Made by a program: the position numbers and the translations under genes. Below, piece after piece: positions 22,601-34,100 of a stretch of 64,000 nt of DNA. The stretch's first letter is position 1, and every line of letters starts with the position of its first letter. Source of the stretch: Chondrosia reniformis (Eukaryota; Porifera; Demospongiae; Chondrillida; Chondrillidae); contig OX359196.1 of NCBI GenBank assembly GCA_947172415.1, forward strand, positions 560,501 through 624,500. Direction: 5' to 3'. The notes beneath the pieces are model-generated. The model saw only the letters and a list, made by a program, of their open reading frames with translations. It did not search any database and had not been told where the DNA came from.

Positions 22601-25600
22601 TGTCTGTTTCGTCCACTTCATCACCTTTGTCATTCTTGTCACCATTTTTGTCATCTTTATCATCTTTGTCATGCTTGTCATCTTTGTCATGCTTGTCATC
22701 TTTGTCATTCTTGTCACCTTTGTCATTCTTGTCATCTTTGTCATCTTTGTCACTCTTATTGACATTTTCATCTCCACTTGATTTCTGGGTAGTGTCTTCT
22801 GACTCGGAATGAGCTGAATGTCTACCTTCAAAGAGAATCTAATAGCAAGAGAAGGTGATGAAAAGTTGGTCAAGTTGGTTTGGAACGTAAGGACTGACTG
22901 CTGGAACTAGTGTCCTCAATTCTGTAATTTCTTCATAAAACTGTCGTGCCTCCTCATCCTCCCACAAACCATAAGGATCCAGATCAGACTGCAAGAAAGA
23001 GAGGTATTCATCATTGTAAGAAGAATACTACGTACATACATACGTAGGTCTACACAAGTGGTTACCAAGGAAACATATGTGTCACACCATGGATACACTG
23101 TGGTTACCAAGGAAACATGTGTCATACCATGGATACACTGTGGTTACCAAGGAAACATGTGTCATACCATGGATACGCTGTGGTTACCACGGAAACAGGT
23201 GTCACACCATGGATACACTGTGGTTACCAAGGAAACATGTGTCACACCATGGATACACTGTGGTTACCAAGGAAACATGTGTCACACCATGGATACACTG
23301 TGGTTACCTCAGATACGGATGCTCCAATAGGAAAGTGCACATCAATAGCACCAGCTGTGGTCTGGTCCACCTCTTCCGGCTGGTCCTCTGGAAGGTCTGG
23401 CATGTCAGCATCCAGGATGTCCTATGAGAGGAACCAATTAGCAGTCCTTCTACAGGGTCTTACTCATGGGTTGCCCCAATTAACCAACTCACAGCAAGTG
23501 TTCCCATGCTTGTTAGGAGTTTCTCGTAAGCCTTCTGAGCCTGGTCATTTTCAGCAGCTCTCTCCTCTGTGATCTCTCCTTTAGTCCTTAGAAGTCTCTT
23601 ATTCTCCTTCTCTCTTTTCTGAAGGGACTTGTGTTCCGACAGAAGATACTTCTTCAGTGATTCAAAGTACTTAAGAACTTGTGCTCTAAATCCTTCCTGT
23701 CTAGCAATTGGGATGAACTGGAGGGAATGCATATTGGATAATCATGTGGTGGTCATGTGACTGTCATGTGACCATACCTCAGGTCTATTTGGCTTTATAT
23801 CATACTTCTCAAAGAGTTCACTACACACGTGACATATATGTATAAAAGGATATATGTATATATGGAATACAGAATGTATATGTTCTATATAAGGAATACA
23901 GGCTTTGTATGTTCTATATATGGAATACAGAATGTATATGTTCTATATATGGAATACAGGCTTTGTATGTTCTATATAAGGAATACAGGCTTTGTATGTT
24001 CTATATATGGAATACAGGCTTTGTATGTTCTATATATGGAATACAGAATGTATATGTTCTATATATGGAATACAGAATGTATATGTTCTATATATGTTCT
24101 ATATATGGAATACAGGCTTTGTATGTTCTATATATGGAATACAGGCTTTGTATGTTCTATATATGGAATACAGGCTTTGTATGTTCTATATATGGAATAC
24201 AGGCTTTGTATGTTCTATATATGGAATACAGGCTTTGTATGTTCTATATATGGAATACAGAATGTATATGTTCTATATATGGAATACAGAATGTATATGT
24301 TCTGTATATGTTCTATATATGGAATACAGGCTTTGTATGTTCTATATATGGAATACAGGCTTTGTATGTTCTATATAAGGAATACAGGCTTTGTATGTTC
24401 TATATATGGAATACAGGCTTTGTATGTTCTATATATGGAATACAGAATGTATATGTTCTATATATGGAATACAGAATGTATATGTTCTATATATGGAATA
24501 CAGAATGTATATGTTCTATATATGGAATACAGAATGTATATGTTCTATATATGTTCTATATATGGAATACAGGCTTTGTATGTTCTATATATGGAATACA
24601 GGCTTTGTATGTTCTATATATGGAATACAGGCTTTGTATGTTCTATATATGGAATACAGAATGTATATGTTCTATATATGGAATACAGAATGTATATGTT
24701 CTGTATATGTTCTATATATGGAATACAGGCTTTGTATGTTCTATATATGGAATACAGGCTTTGTATGTTCTATATAAGGAATACAGGCTTTGTATGTTCT
24801 ATATATGGAATACAGGCTTTGTATGTTCTATATATGGAATACAGAATGTATATGTTCTATATATGGAATACAGAATGTATATGTTCTATATATGGAATAC
24901 AGAATGTATATGTTCTATATATTACAAGGTGCATATGGTGAGCAATAGCTATACAATATACCGCTGTTTCCTGTTAAGTATTCCAGCAATCTCATCCACA
25001 CAGTGTCTACAGAAACTTGACATGACTGTCAAATATCCATGCCCTGATTCCTGAAACAACAGAAATTAGTATCAACTCACTATTACTAGAAGCACTGAAA
25101 CACATTGATGTCCAGTGCTTAACTATCAATACACCATACAGCAAGCCTTCCAAATACTACACCGAGCAGAAACTACTGCACAGTACAAGTAACAGCCGGT
25201 TCTCTTTATGTATACAAATGTGAGCTGTACACTACCTTGTCAGCAGTGAGAACATCATTCAGCATGCTGGAGAGGAGATGCAGGCCTTCTTCCTGTTTGA
25301 ATATCACTCCATAAATTACTAGTTCAGACACAAGACGTAGACCAAGACGATATTTGGTTACCATGGCAGCCTATATTTGAAGTTTAAAAATACCATACAT
25401 ATGGATATCAAAACTTCAAAAAAACTCTAAAATGTTAAAAATTGGTGGATTATTGAAACATTGATAAGTACATATACCTGAATTCATCCAAACCTCTTGC
25501 CAGGTTTAGTTCCCCTATAGGCTTTTTAATTTACATATAACAGAATAGGTATAGCAGGTATTTATGGCAGTAGGGCAATAATTTGACCTAATGCTTCAGC

Positions 25601-26402
25601 AACAAGTCCCAACTTTACCTTTTCATCCACTTTTGAGATACCGCCTGTAAACTGCTTCTGGAGAGCTCTGAGGAGAATGTCCGAGAACTCACTGTACCTC
25701 TGAACTATAAGAGAACATATATGCACTGCACACCCCACATCCGCAACCTTGATCTTTGCTTCAGCAACTGAGACAGCCTGTAAAGGAGACATTATTGAGT
25801 CAAAATAATATGGTGGTAGTTTTATAAATTATTAAATGGGAAAAAAACTCACTGCCTCCTGAATATATTTACTCAGGTTTAATCCATTAAACTCCTTACT
25901 CAGTGTCTCCCTCTGTTGCTCTGTCAGTGTCCTCTACAAAGAGGGCCTATTGCCTAAAACTACAATTATATAATGCTAAACTTGATGCCTACCAGTTTCT
26001 TGACAAAGGCAGAATTCTTCTTTATACTGCTGTCCAGCTTCTTCAATGAGTTCGAATCCACTTGTTGCCCTGGCAATAGAGAAAGGCTCACATTCACAAC
26101 CCTAACCTTATAACATTCTCTGTAAATGGCACTTCAGAAAGTTACTTTGAATCCTAACCTTTAACTTTCAAATTGGCTGTCCTTATTTCAAACTTTGTCC
26201 TCCACTTCTCTTCCAACTCTTTTAGAGCACTTTCGGCGAGTTCCTGAAACGTATATTGCGTCAACATACAGTCAACTAAGTTGGTATATTACATACCTTC
26301 TGGTCCTGTACGCTAGAAGTGGCGCATTCTGAGTTCTGTAGTAAGGAGAAAGGTAATTCTACTGACATGCATAACGCGAGGAAGACTTACATTAGCAGCC
26401 AT
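16630..26402 (-). CDS. UPF2: UPF2 nonsense-mediated decay factor
   Basis: Bridges UPF1 and UPF3 in mRNA surveillance. Exons, 5' to 3' on the minus strand: 26402-26391, 26335-26297, 26243-26159, 26069-25993, 25933-25853, 25777-25619, 25370-25236, 25050-24962, 23820-23778, 23717-23493, 23421-23308, 22988-22899, 22838-22541, 22357-22257, 22123-22038, 21844-21736, 21206-21146, 21076-21021, 20748-20632, 20555-20454, 20396-20313, 20248-20207, 20148-19711, 19503-19353, 19281-19181, 18752-18576, 18163-18029, 17660-17598, 17249-17174, 17051-16630. All phases close: 1,255 aa (human 1,272). Three MIF4G domains (about 95-350, 510-725, 725-935) show [24 protein letters not shown] and [13 protein letters not shown]. 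An acidic linker and the UPF1-binding region ([16 protein letters not shown]) follow. Exon 13 carries a Lys/Asp repeat, and the tail past residue 1,155 is a Gly/Arg/Asn repeat. The 21-codon exon at 17598 is the least certain. Confidence 0.95.
16660..16940 (-). repeat. Coding 30-base repeat: Gly-Arg-rich tail of UPF2
   Basis: About nine 10-residue units of the type [10 protein letters not shown], with variants GRVNNPG and GRINNPG, in the last UPF2 exon. DNA units are nearly identical, so the tail has expanded recently. It resembles RGG-type RNA-binding tails. Confidence 0.9.
17401..17486 (+). repeat. Dispersed repeat family A, copy in a UPF2 intron
   Basis: Contains CTCATCCAAAGCTCTC-like sequence, then TTTAGTTCCCTATAGGC and AGCATATTGAAAATGG. 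Related copies lie at 13820-13890, 25489-25560, 48075-48245, 50085-50128 (reverse) and 56776-56842 (reverse). Confidence 0.8.
18180..18300. repeat. 27-base repeat in a UPF2 intron
   Basis: Four copies of a unit ATTAAATGCAAAAGAGATT plus a TATTACTA linker. Confidence 0.85.
18760..19165. repeat. 22-base G-rich minisatellite in a UPF2 intron
   Basis: About 18 copies of GGAGAGGGGTGTGGAGGAGG followed by GT, lying in the intron between exons 25 and 26. The G-run pattern could form quadruplexes on the plus strand (non-template for UPF2: C-rich in the transcript). Confidence 0.95.
19520..19653. repeat. (ATGG)n repeat in a UPF2 intron
   Basis: Tetranucleotide array in the intron between exons 23 and 24. 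Confidence 0.9.
20760..20945. repeat. GGAGAGG-type purine repeat in a UPF2 intron
   Basis: Irregular GGAGAGGAG units fill the intron between exons 18 and 19. Confidence 0.9.
21244..21628. repeat. 40-base minisatellite in a UPF2 intron
   Basis: About 9.5 copies with strict 40-base spacing, each with GGGGACTCCCCTAGCCACTA and AATGGAAGGATTA. Each unit contains the internal palindrome GGGGACTCCCC-like core. Confidence 0.95.
21865..21942. repeat. 19-base repeat in a UPF2 intron
   Basis: Four copies of ACAGGAAGTAGGATTAAA-like units between exons 15 and 16. Confidence 0.8.
22625..22765 (-). repeat. Coding Lys/Asp repeat in UPF2 exon 13
   Basis: Nine-base DNA units (gtcatcttt/gtcattctt) encode KDDKNDK-type repeats in the acidic linker between MIF4G-1 and MIF4G-2, matching a Lys/Glu-rich linker of vertebrate UPF2. 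Confidence 0.9.
23052..23307. repeat. 40-base minisatellite in a UPF2 intron
   Basis: Six copies of TGGTTACCAAGGAAACATGT plus GTCACACCATGGATACACTG in the intron between exons 11 and 12. The last copy overlaps the donor splice site of exon 11 (gtaacc). Confidence 0.95.
23860..24922. repeat. 29-base satellite-like array in a UPF2 intron
   Basis: About 36 copies of two interspersed 29-base unit types (TGTTCTATATATGGAATACA followed by GGCTTTGTA or GAATGTATA). Blocks near 23990-24380 and 24390-24780 repeat in the same order, giving a higher-order period of roughly 400 bases. Every frame is open, producing spurious 370-380 aa frames. Confidence 0.95.
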
Positions 26403-28886
26403 TTTATTTCGGGGACTTTCCCATATTCGCTAGCGCTGTGTTGATGCACTTGTATACACATGAGCCGCGCTGTCCATTTAATGGAGTTGCAGCACTAAAT
26501 GTACATTAAAGCTGGTATGTGAACTGAGAGATAGGGAAAAGTATAAATCAAAACCACCATGCAGATCGCCACCAACCACCAAGGACACAAAAAGCTATAT
26601 GGCCACACCCCCACACATCACCCCAGTCCCCACACACCCCCACACATCACCCCAGTCCCCACACACCCCCACACACCCCCACACATCACCCCAGTCCACA
26701 TTGAAATTCACAGAGAGGAGGACATTGTCAGAAGGAAGAAAGCAGTAGCAGTTACTATGGGCTCAGCAAAAACTATTGTATAAAATCTAAATTTCTTCTT
26801 ACTACATGCTCATGAGCTTAAATATCATAGTATGGACCGTTAAATAGAAATACTGTACACACAATATACTTTTATAATTCGTAATATGTGTATGGTTCAT
26901 TTATATATGCTTATCTATATTTAAGTATACATTCAAATCAACTGAAGCTTGGGTATCAAAGTGATAATAAAATCAAATGTTACACACAAATTAAAATGAT
27001 GCATTGTAAAATGTACCTCTATATAATGTTTATTTGGCTTAGGATATATGGTGAAGAGTAAGGCAAGTCCAAATAGTCTGAATGTCTCATTGAATATTAG
27101 AGGGTGTCCATGAGGTGTGTCATAGAACATTAACTTAATTTTACAGCACCCTTAATTAGATTTGTTGCAATGGAACTGGTTGCTATGGATACTCTTCATT
27201 TGATTTTGTTGGAGATGAAACTAGGCAGTGGAAGGAGAAACGGAATGTACATTCTTACCAACCTAAATATGATACATGACTTGACTCGGACATAAGGCTT
27301 AGAGACAAACATAAAAAGCTGCAAATAATCAATAGTCTAGTTTTTGCTTAAGACTGACTTGGATGAATTAACACAGATCTATTTCAAAGAAAGGCTTAAT
27401 GTCAACATCAAATAACCTACTCCAGTTTGGTTTTTAAGTATTTTAGTAATGATTCATGAAGCACCATTTATTTGTAATAAGAGAAATATGAGCAATGCAG
27501 AGATGGCAAAGTGGTCAGGAGAGAGTATACGTTCAAGTATAAAAGGTAAATTGATTATTCAGCCATGGTTACCAGACACAAATTTATTATTTAACTTCAG
27601 ACAATCCTTATAATTGGCTATTGCTATAGATAAATTGATTTCGGAGTTAAATTGTTTTGCAAGTGATCTTAAAAAACATCCATTATTCTACAAACAGCCA
27701 TTGAGAGGAATTAGACAATAGGCTACGTAAACCCAAGTACTATAGAACTTAAGCTTAGCACAATAACAACAACAACATCACAAACAATAATTAAAAGGAA
27801 TATCCTCCTAAAGTCAGTTGCTATGGTTAACATGTACATGAACAAATACACAGTCACAGAAATTGTCATGGAAACTGCACAAAATGAAGCACAAGAAAGT
27901 TGAGCAATTTATTGGTACAGATCTCTATGATCATATTACAGGGCAAAATGGTATGTTTATAGAATCTGTATAGTTATACATCAAAACTAAACTAGTATTA
28001 GTGAGTTAGGACCAGTATTAAGAGCATGTAAGCCTCAAAGGTGGTAGAACTGTATAAGATTTGCAGTATTTCGCCAAGTACATAACAAATTAGGCAAGTC
28101 ATGCAACTTATTATAAGTGTTTAACAAATTCTAAATAGAGCTGTTGTTATATATATCAAAAGATTGCCAAAATTAGTTTGAAAGTTATATACATGCACAC
28201 AAACCTGTCATTTTACAAGATTTACATAACATGGCTGTTCAAACCGATTTTAAATCATGCAGTCATGCAAATCACTCCAATTAAAACTTTGAAAAATGTA
28301 TTATTGTATGTTTGCAGATGTTAAGAGAAACCATTATAATTACACATTCTGTAATTCCAAAAAGTTTATATTTATTCTATAAAAACTTATGTACATAAGC
28401 CTATATGAATGAACATGGCTAAGAGTATATATACTTTCTAGATTGCCTTAGACAATGTCATTAATGGCTAAACTATTCTCCATCAAGTCAGACTGTTTGA
28501 TTCCTTTTTAAAGTGTCTATACCAGTCAAAAAATTCAACCAGTCTTATACCAATACAAATCACCATAGCAACACCTAAACAACATCACCATAGTAACAGC
28601 TGTAATTAATTTCAGGCTAGTTTTTGAACAGTTAGAGTATTAACTTAGCAGGTAATTTAAGCTTGCAAATTCCATCAGCTGGACAGGACTTGTCATACAC
28701 ATACATTATGCATTGACAATTAGAAATTCGAACGATATTTTCATAATAATTTCATGTTGTGTTCAATTTAGTATCAAGTTTTACTCAATATTTGCACTTC
28801 ATGAAGTGTCTACAGTATATACAGTATTAATTTCATAAAGTGTATAGCTATATTTAGTTAAGAAATGTCAAAACTCACATTCAACT
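26403..28886. other. Intergenic DNA upstream of UPF2
   Basis: Immediately left of this is the UPF2 start. It holds a CACACCCC/CATCACCCCAGTCC tandem repeat (26590-26695) and about 2 kb of AT-rich DNA in which I see no supported exon, RNA gene or repeat family. Confidence 0.5.
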
Positions 28887-28894
28887 AGTTGTAA

Positions 28895-29136
28895 TACAAA
28901 GCTCCTCGATCAAACAAACATTGTCCATCCAGCACAATGTCTACAGCCAGGACATTCTGAAAATATTGTTGCAAGTGAATAAAGAAAGCACTTTTAGTAA
29001 TATAGAGCTGAGAGGCTAAAAGACTAATATAAGGGGCGAGTTTGAAGGAAATGAACCAATTTCAATTTTAAAAAAAACGTTATAGTAATTAACGTTTCGC
29101 ATTTAATTTGCAAACAACTTACTTGACGGCTGCCAT
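28895..29136 (-). CDS. Possible small minus-strand gene, not recognised
   Basis: Bases 28959-28891 read after an acceptor (TTTTCAG) as NVLAVDIVLDGQC and on to RGALYYN and a TAG. At 29135-29122 an ATG codes MAAVK up to a GTAAGT donor. The phases of these two pieces do not agree directly, so a middle exon or another start is needed. The look of the C-terminal exon is coding-like, but I do not recognise a family. It could be chance. Confidence 0.25.
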
Positions 29137-29537
29137 TTTAATCACTTAACCCTGGATTAAACATGATTCATAGTGTATCTCTCTTCTTCCGCAGATTGTG
29201 CATGGTGTTAATGTACATGTGATCTTGCTTCGCCTATAACGTTCAGTGTATAAATCTTTAAATGTATTGGGTAAATTGCATAAGACATTGTCTTCCTTAT
29301 GGAACTTGCGAAGTTATATATCTTACCAATTTCAGTCTTATATAATTTAGTTTAAGCTCTTTTGGAGCATACATGATTGGTATATACATTTAAGTAATTA
29401 ACTATATATACATACATATGCTATTAGTATGCAGGAGTATGTTAACGTTGACATTTATTATATATACGTGCCGTGCATGCTTTACTGAATTGACAACTGC
29501 TTCCTTAGCTTGAGGCCTCAGCAGGATACGACAAATA

Positions 29538-29545
29538 TGACGTCA
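29538..29545 (+). promoter_or_regulatory. CRE (TGACGTCA) upstream of an unidentified transcription unit
   Basis: A perfect palindromic cAMP-response element 49 bases before a TATAAAA. Together they make the best-formed promoter in the window. Confidence 0.6.
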
Positions 29546-29593
29546 CTTTAGAGCGATAGTACATCAGGGTCCGACAAACCCGCCAAATTTCCC

Positions 29594-29600
29594 TATAAAA
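29594..29600 (+). promoter_or_regulatory. TATA box of the 29.6-30.6 kb unit
   Basis: CCCTATAAAAG, a strong TATA box, predicting transcription from near 29625. GC content rises from here to about 30350. Confidence 0.6.
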
Positions 29601-29697
29601 GACCAAGAAAAGTTTCAGTGGTACGGCTTACGAGCCATCAACTCTGGAGGTCTATGCTTACGTAGATCGACGCGAAAACCGTGGTAGGAGCACGACC

Positions 29698-30023
29698 ATG
29701 GTACCATGTAGCCAAAGGGTCATCGGTGTTCGTATAGTGGGGTGGTCTCTCTATCTATGGGTTAGTGCCTGGAGATGTATCTCACTATTAATCCTGCTAG
29801 TGTGCGGGATTCTTGCTATACGACCCGTACCTGGAGGATGCGTGGGTCCAGTGCCACTACGTAGTTGGTCAGGAACCCCTGTTGTAGGCTGCAGCTTCAG
29901 GTTGGTTTGGAAAGTTATTGGATTTGTATTCAATTTTTGTATTCACTTATCAATGTAGTATTTCTTTGCAATTGTTGTTAATATTATGTATTTCAATTCT
30001 TTTCTTGTAGTTCAGTGAACTGA
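29698..30023 (+). CDS. Possible small membrane protein gene behind a CRE/TATA promoter
   Basis: An ATG with a good context (gaccATGG) at 29698 opens a frame of about 67 codons with a hydrophobic stretch (WSLYLWVSAW, then ISLLILLVCGILAI). A donor-like GTTGGT follows 29898. Splicing to an acceptor (TTTTCTTGTAG, exon from 30011) ends the frame after a few codons at TGA 30021-30023. The rest of the second exon, to an AATAAA at 30626-30631, would be 3' UTR. No homology is recognised. The unit could instead be a spliced non-coding RNA. Confidence 0.35.
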
Positions 30024-31168
30024 TGGGTCCCTACTCTAAAGCGCCTGGCCAATCCCAATGAGCTAAAGTCTGTGTACAGTGTTCCCAAGCTGTGTTGTGT
30101 GCACATGATGATTCTCATTGGTGGGAGTTTGTGGTCCGCCAGGGTCGGGCTTGTTCTGTTCGCAGCATGGCAGGGCAAGTCTAGCAACTGGTCATAGGTC
30201 GGTCAGGTACGCCGGATCGTTCCCGTGCAGCTTCTCTTACGACGCCAGTAGTGGAAGTGTCAAACAGAGTTGTAAACATTTTTTGGGGCACGAAGTACTT
30301 CCACCTCCACGTGGTGTGCCCTGGGATCATCTTTACACTCAGTAAAGTGATGCGAAGAGAAGTACTTTAGCAACAATCCAGTAACAACTCAAGCCAAGAA
30401 CAACTATGAAGAACAAGTTTAAGAACTAATCTATTGTTTGAACTGTTTTTTTTTTTCTTTAAATTTGTAAGATCGTCAAACAAAAATGATTACTTATTTA
30501 AACAATCCCAGTTTATGCTAATGATGAGATTGATAAGCATTCAGTATACTCCTGTAAATTATTGTATAACAAGTATATAGTTGGAACAGTTTTTCAGTGT
30601 GCGTTGTCAAAACGTGCAAACATGTAATAAAGTATGTGCTTGCGTAAGGAAAAAAGGAAGAAAAAACGAAAGGAGCATAAAAAGGAAGAACACAAAAAAA
30701 GAAAAAAAGAAAACTACCAAACTCTTTTAGTGGCCATCTAGAGGCACATTTATTCCATTATTAACTGTATGCATGTGACTTTTATTTATTATTTTATTCA
30801 CCTTTTGTAAATATTGTTAACACATCCCATGATGCACATACCATATATATCTGTATAGAAGCCGGGCTCAAATAGAGGAGAGACCGGGTCAAACTCCCTG
30901 GAAAGAAATAGAGGCCCAGGCCTCTATTCCGACATATTACCGTATTTATGCAGCACAGCCTCTAATTGAATAGCTCCATCCAACTAAGGTAAATAATCTA
31001 TATCTACCTTCTTCTAGACATGCTTGACACACGTAGCTTCATACCAACTGCATGCATTGCATGGGAGTAATTATTACATTTTACCTCCCAATGCGTACCA
31101 AATATTTTGAATCAATTATGTGTTTGCAAATACATATTATCTGTATAAAATGTAATGACATTGCACAA
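30024..31168. other. 3' part of the CRE/TATA unit and RBM5 3' flank
   Basis: 30024-30350 is GC-richer and probably transcribed with the preceding unit. After the AATAAA at 30626 come A-rich simple sequence (30650-30720) and the RBM5 3' UTR, with a minus-strand AATAAA at 30781-30786. Confidence 0.45.
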
Positions 31169-34100
31169 TTAATCAATAGTCTTGAAACGAGCTACAGTCA
31201 TTTTCTTGACGGCGGACATGTATGTGTCACCAACTGATAGCTCATAGTCTAATGTTTCGCTACCCAAACCGGCAGACCTTGTTCTCTTCTCAGCCTGTCA
31301 ACAACAGAGAGAGAAATAAGAAAAAAAATGGTAATTTCAGTAACAAAGTAAACTCTTCCAAAAAAATCTGAAAAATCTCAGACAAAACCACCTGTTTACA
31401 CTAATGCATACCTGAATTCTACTGTATGTATGCAATGTTATATATGCATGCGAGGAGGCATACTTCAATAGGTGCAGTTATTCCTTGATTGTTCCTTCCT
31501 AAACCTTGACCTTCTGACCATCCCATAGCCTAGTATAGATAAACATACGTATGTCAATCAATAGCCTAGTATAGATAAACATACGTATATCAATCAATAG
31601 CCTAATAAAAAATTTTCATCAAAGAAAAGCATCTTCACACAACCAACAAGATTAAAGATTTAAAACCTCAAAGATATATAAGTGAACTTATCAGTGTCTC
31701 ACTTGAAGGAGTTGACTTCCTTTGCTCTGCCCAGATCCACCCTCTTCGGTGGCCACAGGAATTTGAAGAACCTCATAGGACCTATGTATAAATACATGTG
31801 GTGATAGATAGTGTAAACCACAACCATTGTACTAGGTAAGAATTATAGTCTTAGCTACTAACTCGTCTTTATCCATTTTACTCTTTTCCTTGTCATAGTC
31901 CCTCTTCCACTTTGGGATGATCGGGTCAATCTCCCCATACTTCTCCCTCCTCTCCTTAGCTCTGTCCCGGTACTTCAACTGAAGGACACATACATCACAG
32001 TAGTAGACTTAAGACAAGTGACTATCACATACAGTAGCCGTGTATGTAGTCAGTATAGGAAGTACGTATGCGTGTACCTCTGTTGTGGAGCTAGCTACTG
32101 CTGCTAAGGAAGATGACGACGACGACATTGATAATTTTTGTAAGTTTTGCTACAATAGCAAGTAAAACTGATATCATTTCTGATTCATTCACAAAACTTG
32201 AAAGAACTACATATGCATGTACGTATGCTCACTTTATGTAAATCTGAGTGCTTCTGGTGTTTAATTAGAGTCTCCTTGGAGTTAAACTTCCTCTTGCACA
32301 ACAAACAGGCCAACTGGGTCCAATCTGTATGGGGATCCACACTAGCAACCTCACTGACTACTGTCAGGGAGGAGAGGGAGAGGGAGAGGGAGGGAGATGA
32401 AAAAGTGCTTTACTTATAGTCTCATTGCATAACCTAAACATCATTAAATCCGCACAATTCTAAACTCACTAGGGTCAGGTTCTACTGGAAGTGGGTCTTG
32501 TTCCTACAGACAGACGTACATCATAAAAATCATGAGTGTCACAAGTGAATTATAATAATCAATATCATGTCTATTTTCAACATTAAACAACAAAACATCT
32601 GAGCACACTTAGAAGAAATCCTTATTCTATTATCCAAGCACACATTTAAGTTGTACCACAGTGACTTGTGTTAGCTAAACCTACTTCACTCTGTACAATG
32701 GTTGGTGCAAACTGCGATGGACCTGAGGCAGGAGACGAGGACTGAAGGAATCCAAAGGACAGTCCCATGCCAGGCTTGACACTCTCCTGCTCCTCCACAC
32801 TCCTCTCCTCTTCACTTGTAGTAACCTGTAGCTTCTGTTTCTTCTCTTGTTTCTCTTGTTTCTTAGCCCATCTCTCCATGTCCTTCATAATCTTCTTAGC
32901 ATTGGCTGCAGACATGGAGCCTGAGGGAGCAGTGTCCTTCTTCTTGTTCTTGTTCTCCTCCGAGGACATGCCTTGGGGATCAGATTGCGCAATGGGAACA
33001 TATTTCTGGCTGGCAGCATCAAAGTAGCAATACTGTTGTGTGGTAGCATTGTAGTAATACTGAGGAGAAGGGAAAGGTCACATACGTATGTACAACTCTA
33101 CAACATATCTGATATTACGCTATGTACGTAGATAGCAGAGAGGTCAAGAAAGGTCAGAGTTCACTTACTCCTGAGTTGGGGTCATAGTACAATCCAGTTG
33201 CGGAATCGTAATAGTACCCTGAGCTGGCATCAAGTATATAAGTAGCTGGAAGCTGAACTACAGCACCTAGGAGATAGATAAGAGCTCCAGTTAAACCACA
33301 ACTATTTCTTTTGGTCTTGCCAGTTACCTGTAGCAAGTGTGACCTTTGGACCTTCAGGTGGTTGATCTGATTGGCTGTTGCTACTGCTGTTGGATCCCTT
33401 CTTCTTGTTCTCTCCTAAAAGGCACAGAAGAGGAGTTGCCATGATATAACATTCAAAGGGAGGGCACGATCTGATTGGTGGATCCTGGTCCTTTGATGTG
33501 TGTACATGTGTGAATGGTGCATGATGAGTGAGTGTGATTTGTCAGTTATTCTCAGTATCTTATCCTGATGGTGTCCAACAGAGCTGATATACGTAGAACA
33601 CACCTTTGGTATAAGCTTGACTTTGCTACATTTAAAAGGAATGGGTGGGTGGAGGGTAAACATATGGTTGCCATGACAATGATACTTTCCAAGTTATACA
33701 GGTATATGCCTCAGTACTGGGAAGAATTTCTGGGTATAAAAGGTGTCACCTGACTCCCATGTGACATTCATCAAACTTACCAAACTTAAGGCAGCCAAAT
33801 TACCTTGTAAAGCATTCAAGGAATGCACACAGGTGCCTCGTGTACGTATATAGTCAAAACACTGTACATTGTACTACGTATGTTACGTATGAGAGTCTGT
33901 CTGTTTAAGGTTTTAGTACACTTTGCATGAGGAGACAGTTGTCACATTACCTGTTGGCTGTTAAGTGCTGCAGCTGCTGCAATGGCTGCCGTGGCAACAG
34001 CACTATGGAATTTGACAAAGATGGAGAAACTGTAAAGTGTTCAGCACATACGTAAGTAGATAAGGAGTGCACAGACCTTCCTGAGGTTTTCTCTGAGGGA

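Noticed and set aside
23829..25054. 370-381 aa open frames rich in [13 protein letters not shown]
   Set aside because: Produced by the 29-base intronic array in UPF2; every frame is open and nothing but repeat is encoded.
26559..26783. 74-aa His/Pro-rich frame upstream of UPF2
   Set aside because: Based on a CACACCCC tandem repeat, no splice or homology support.
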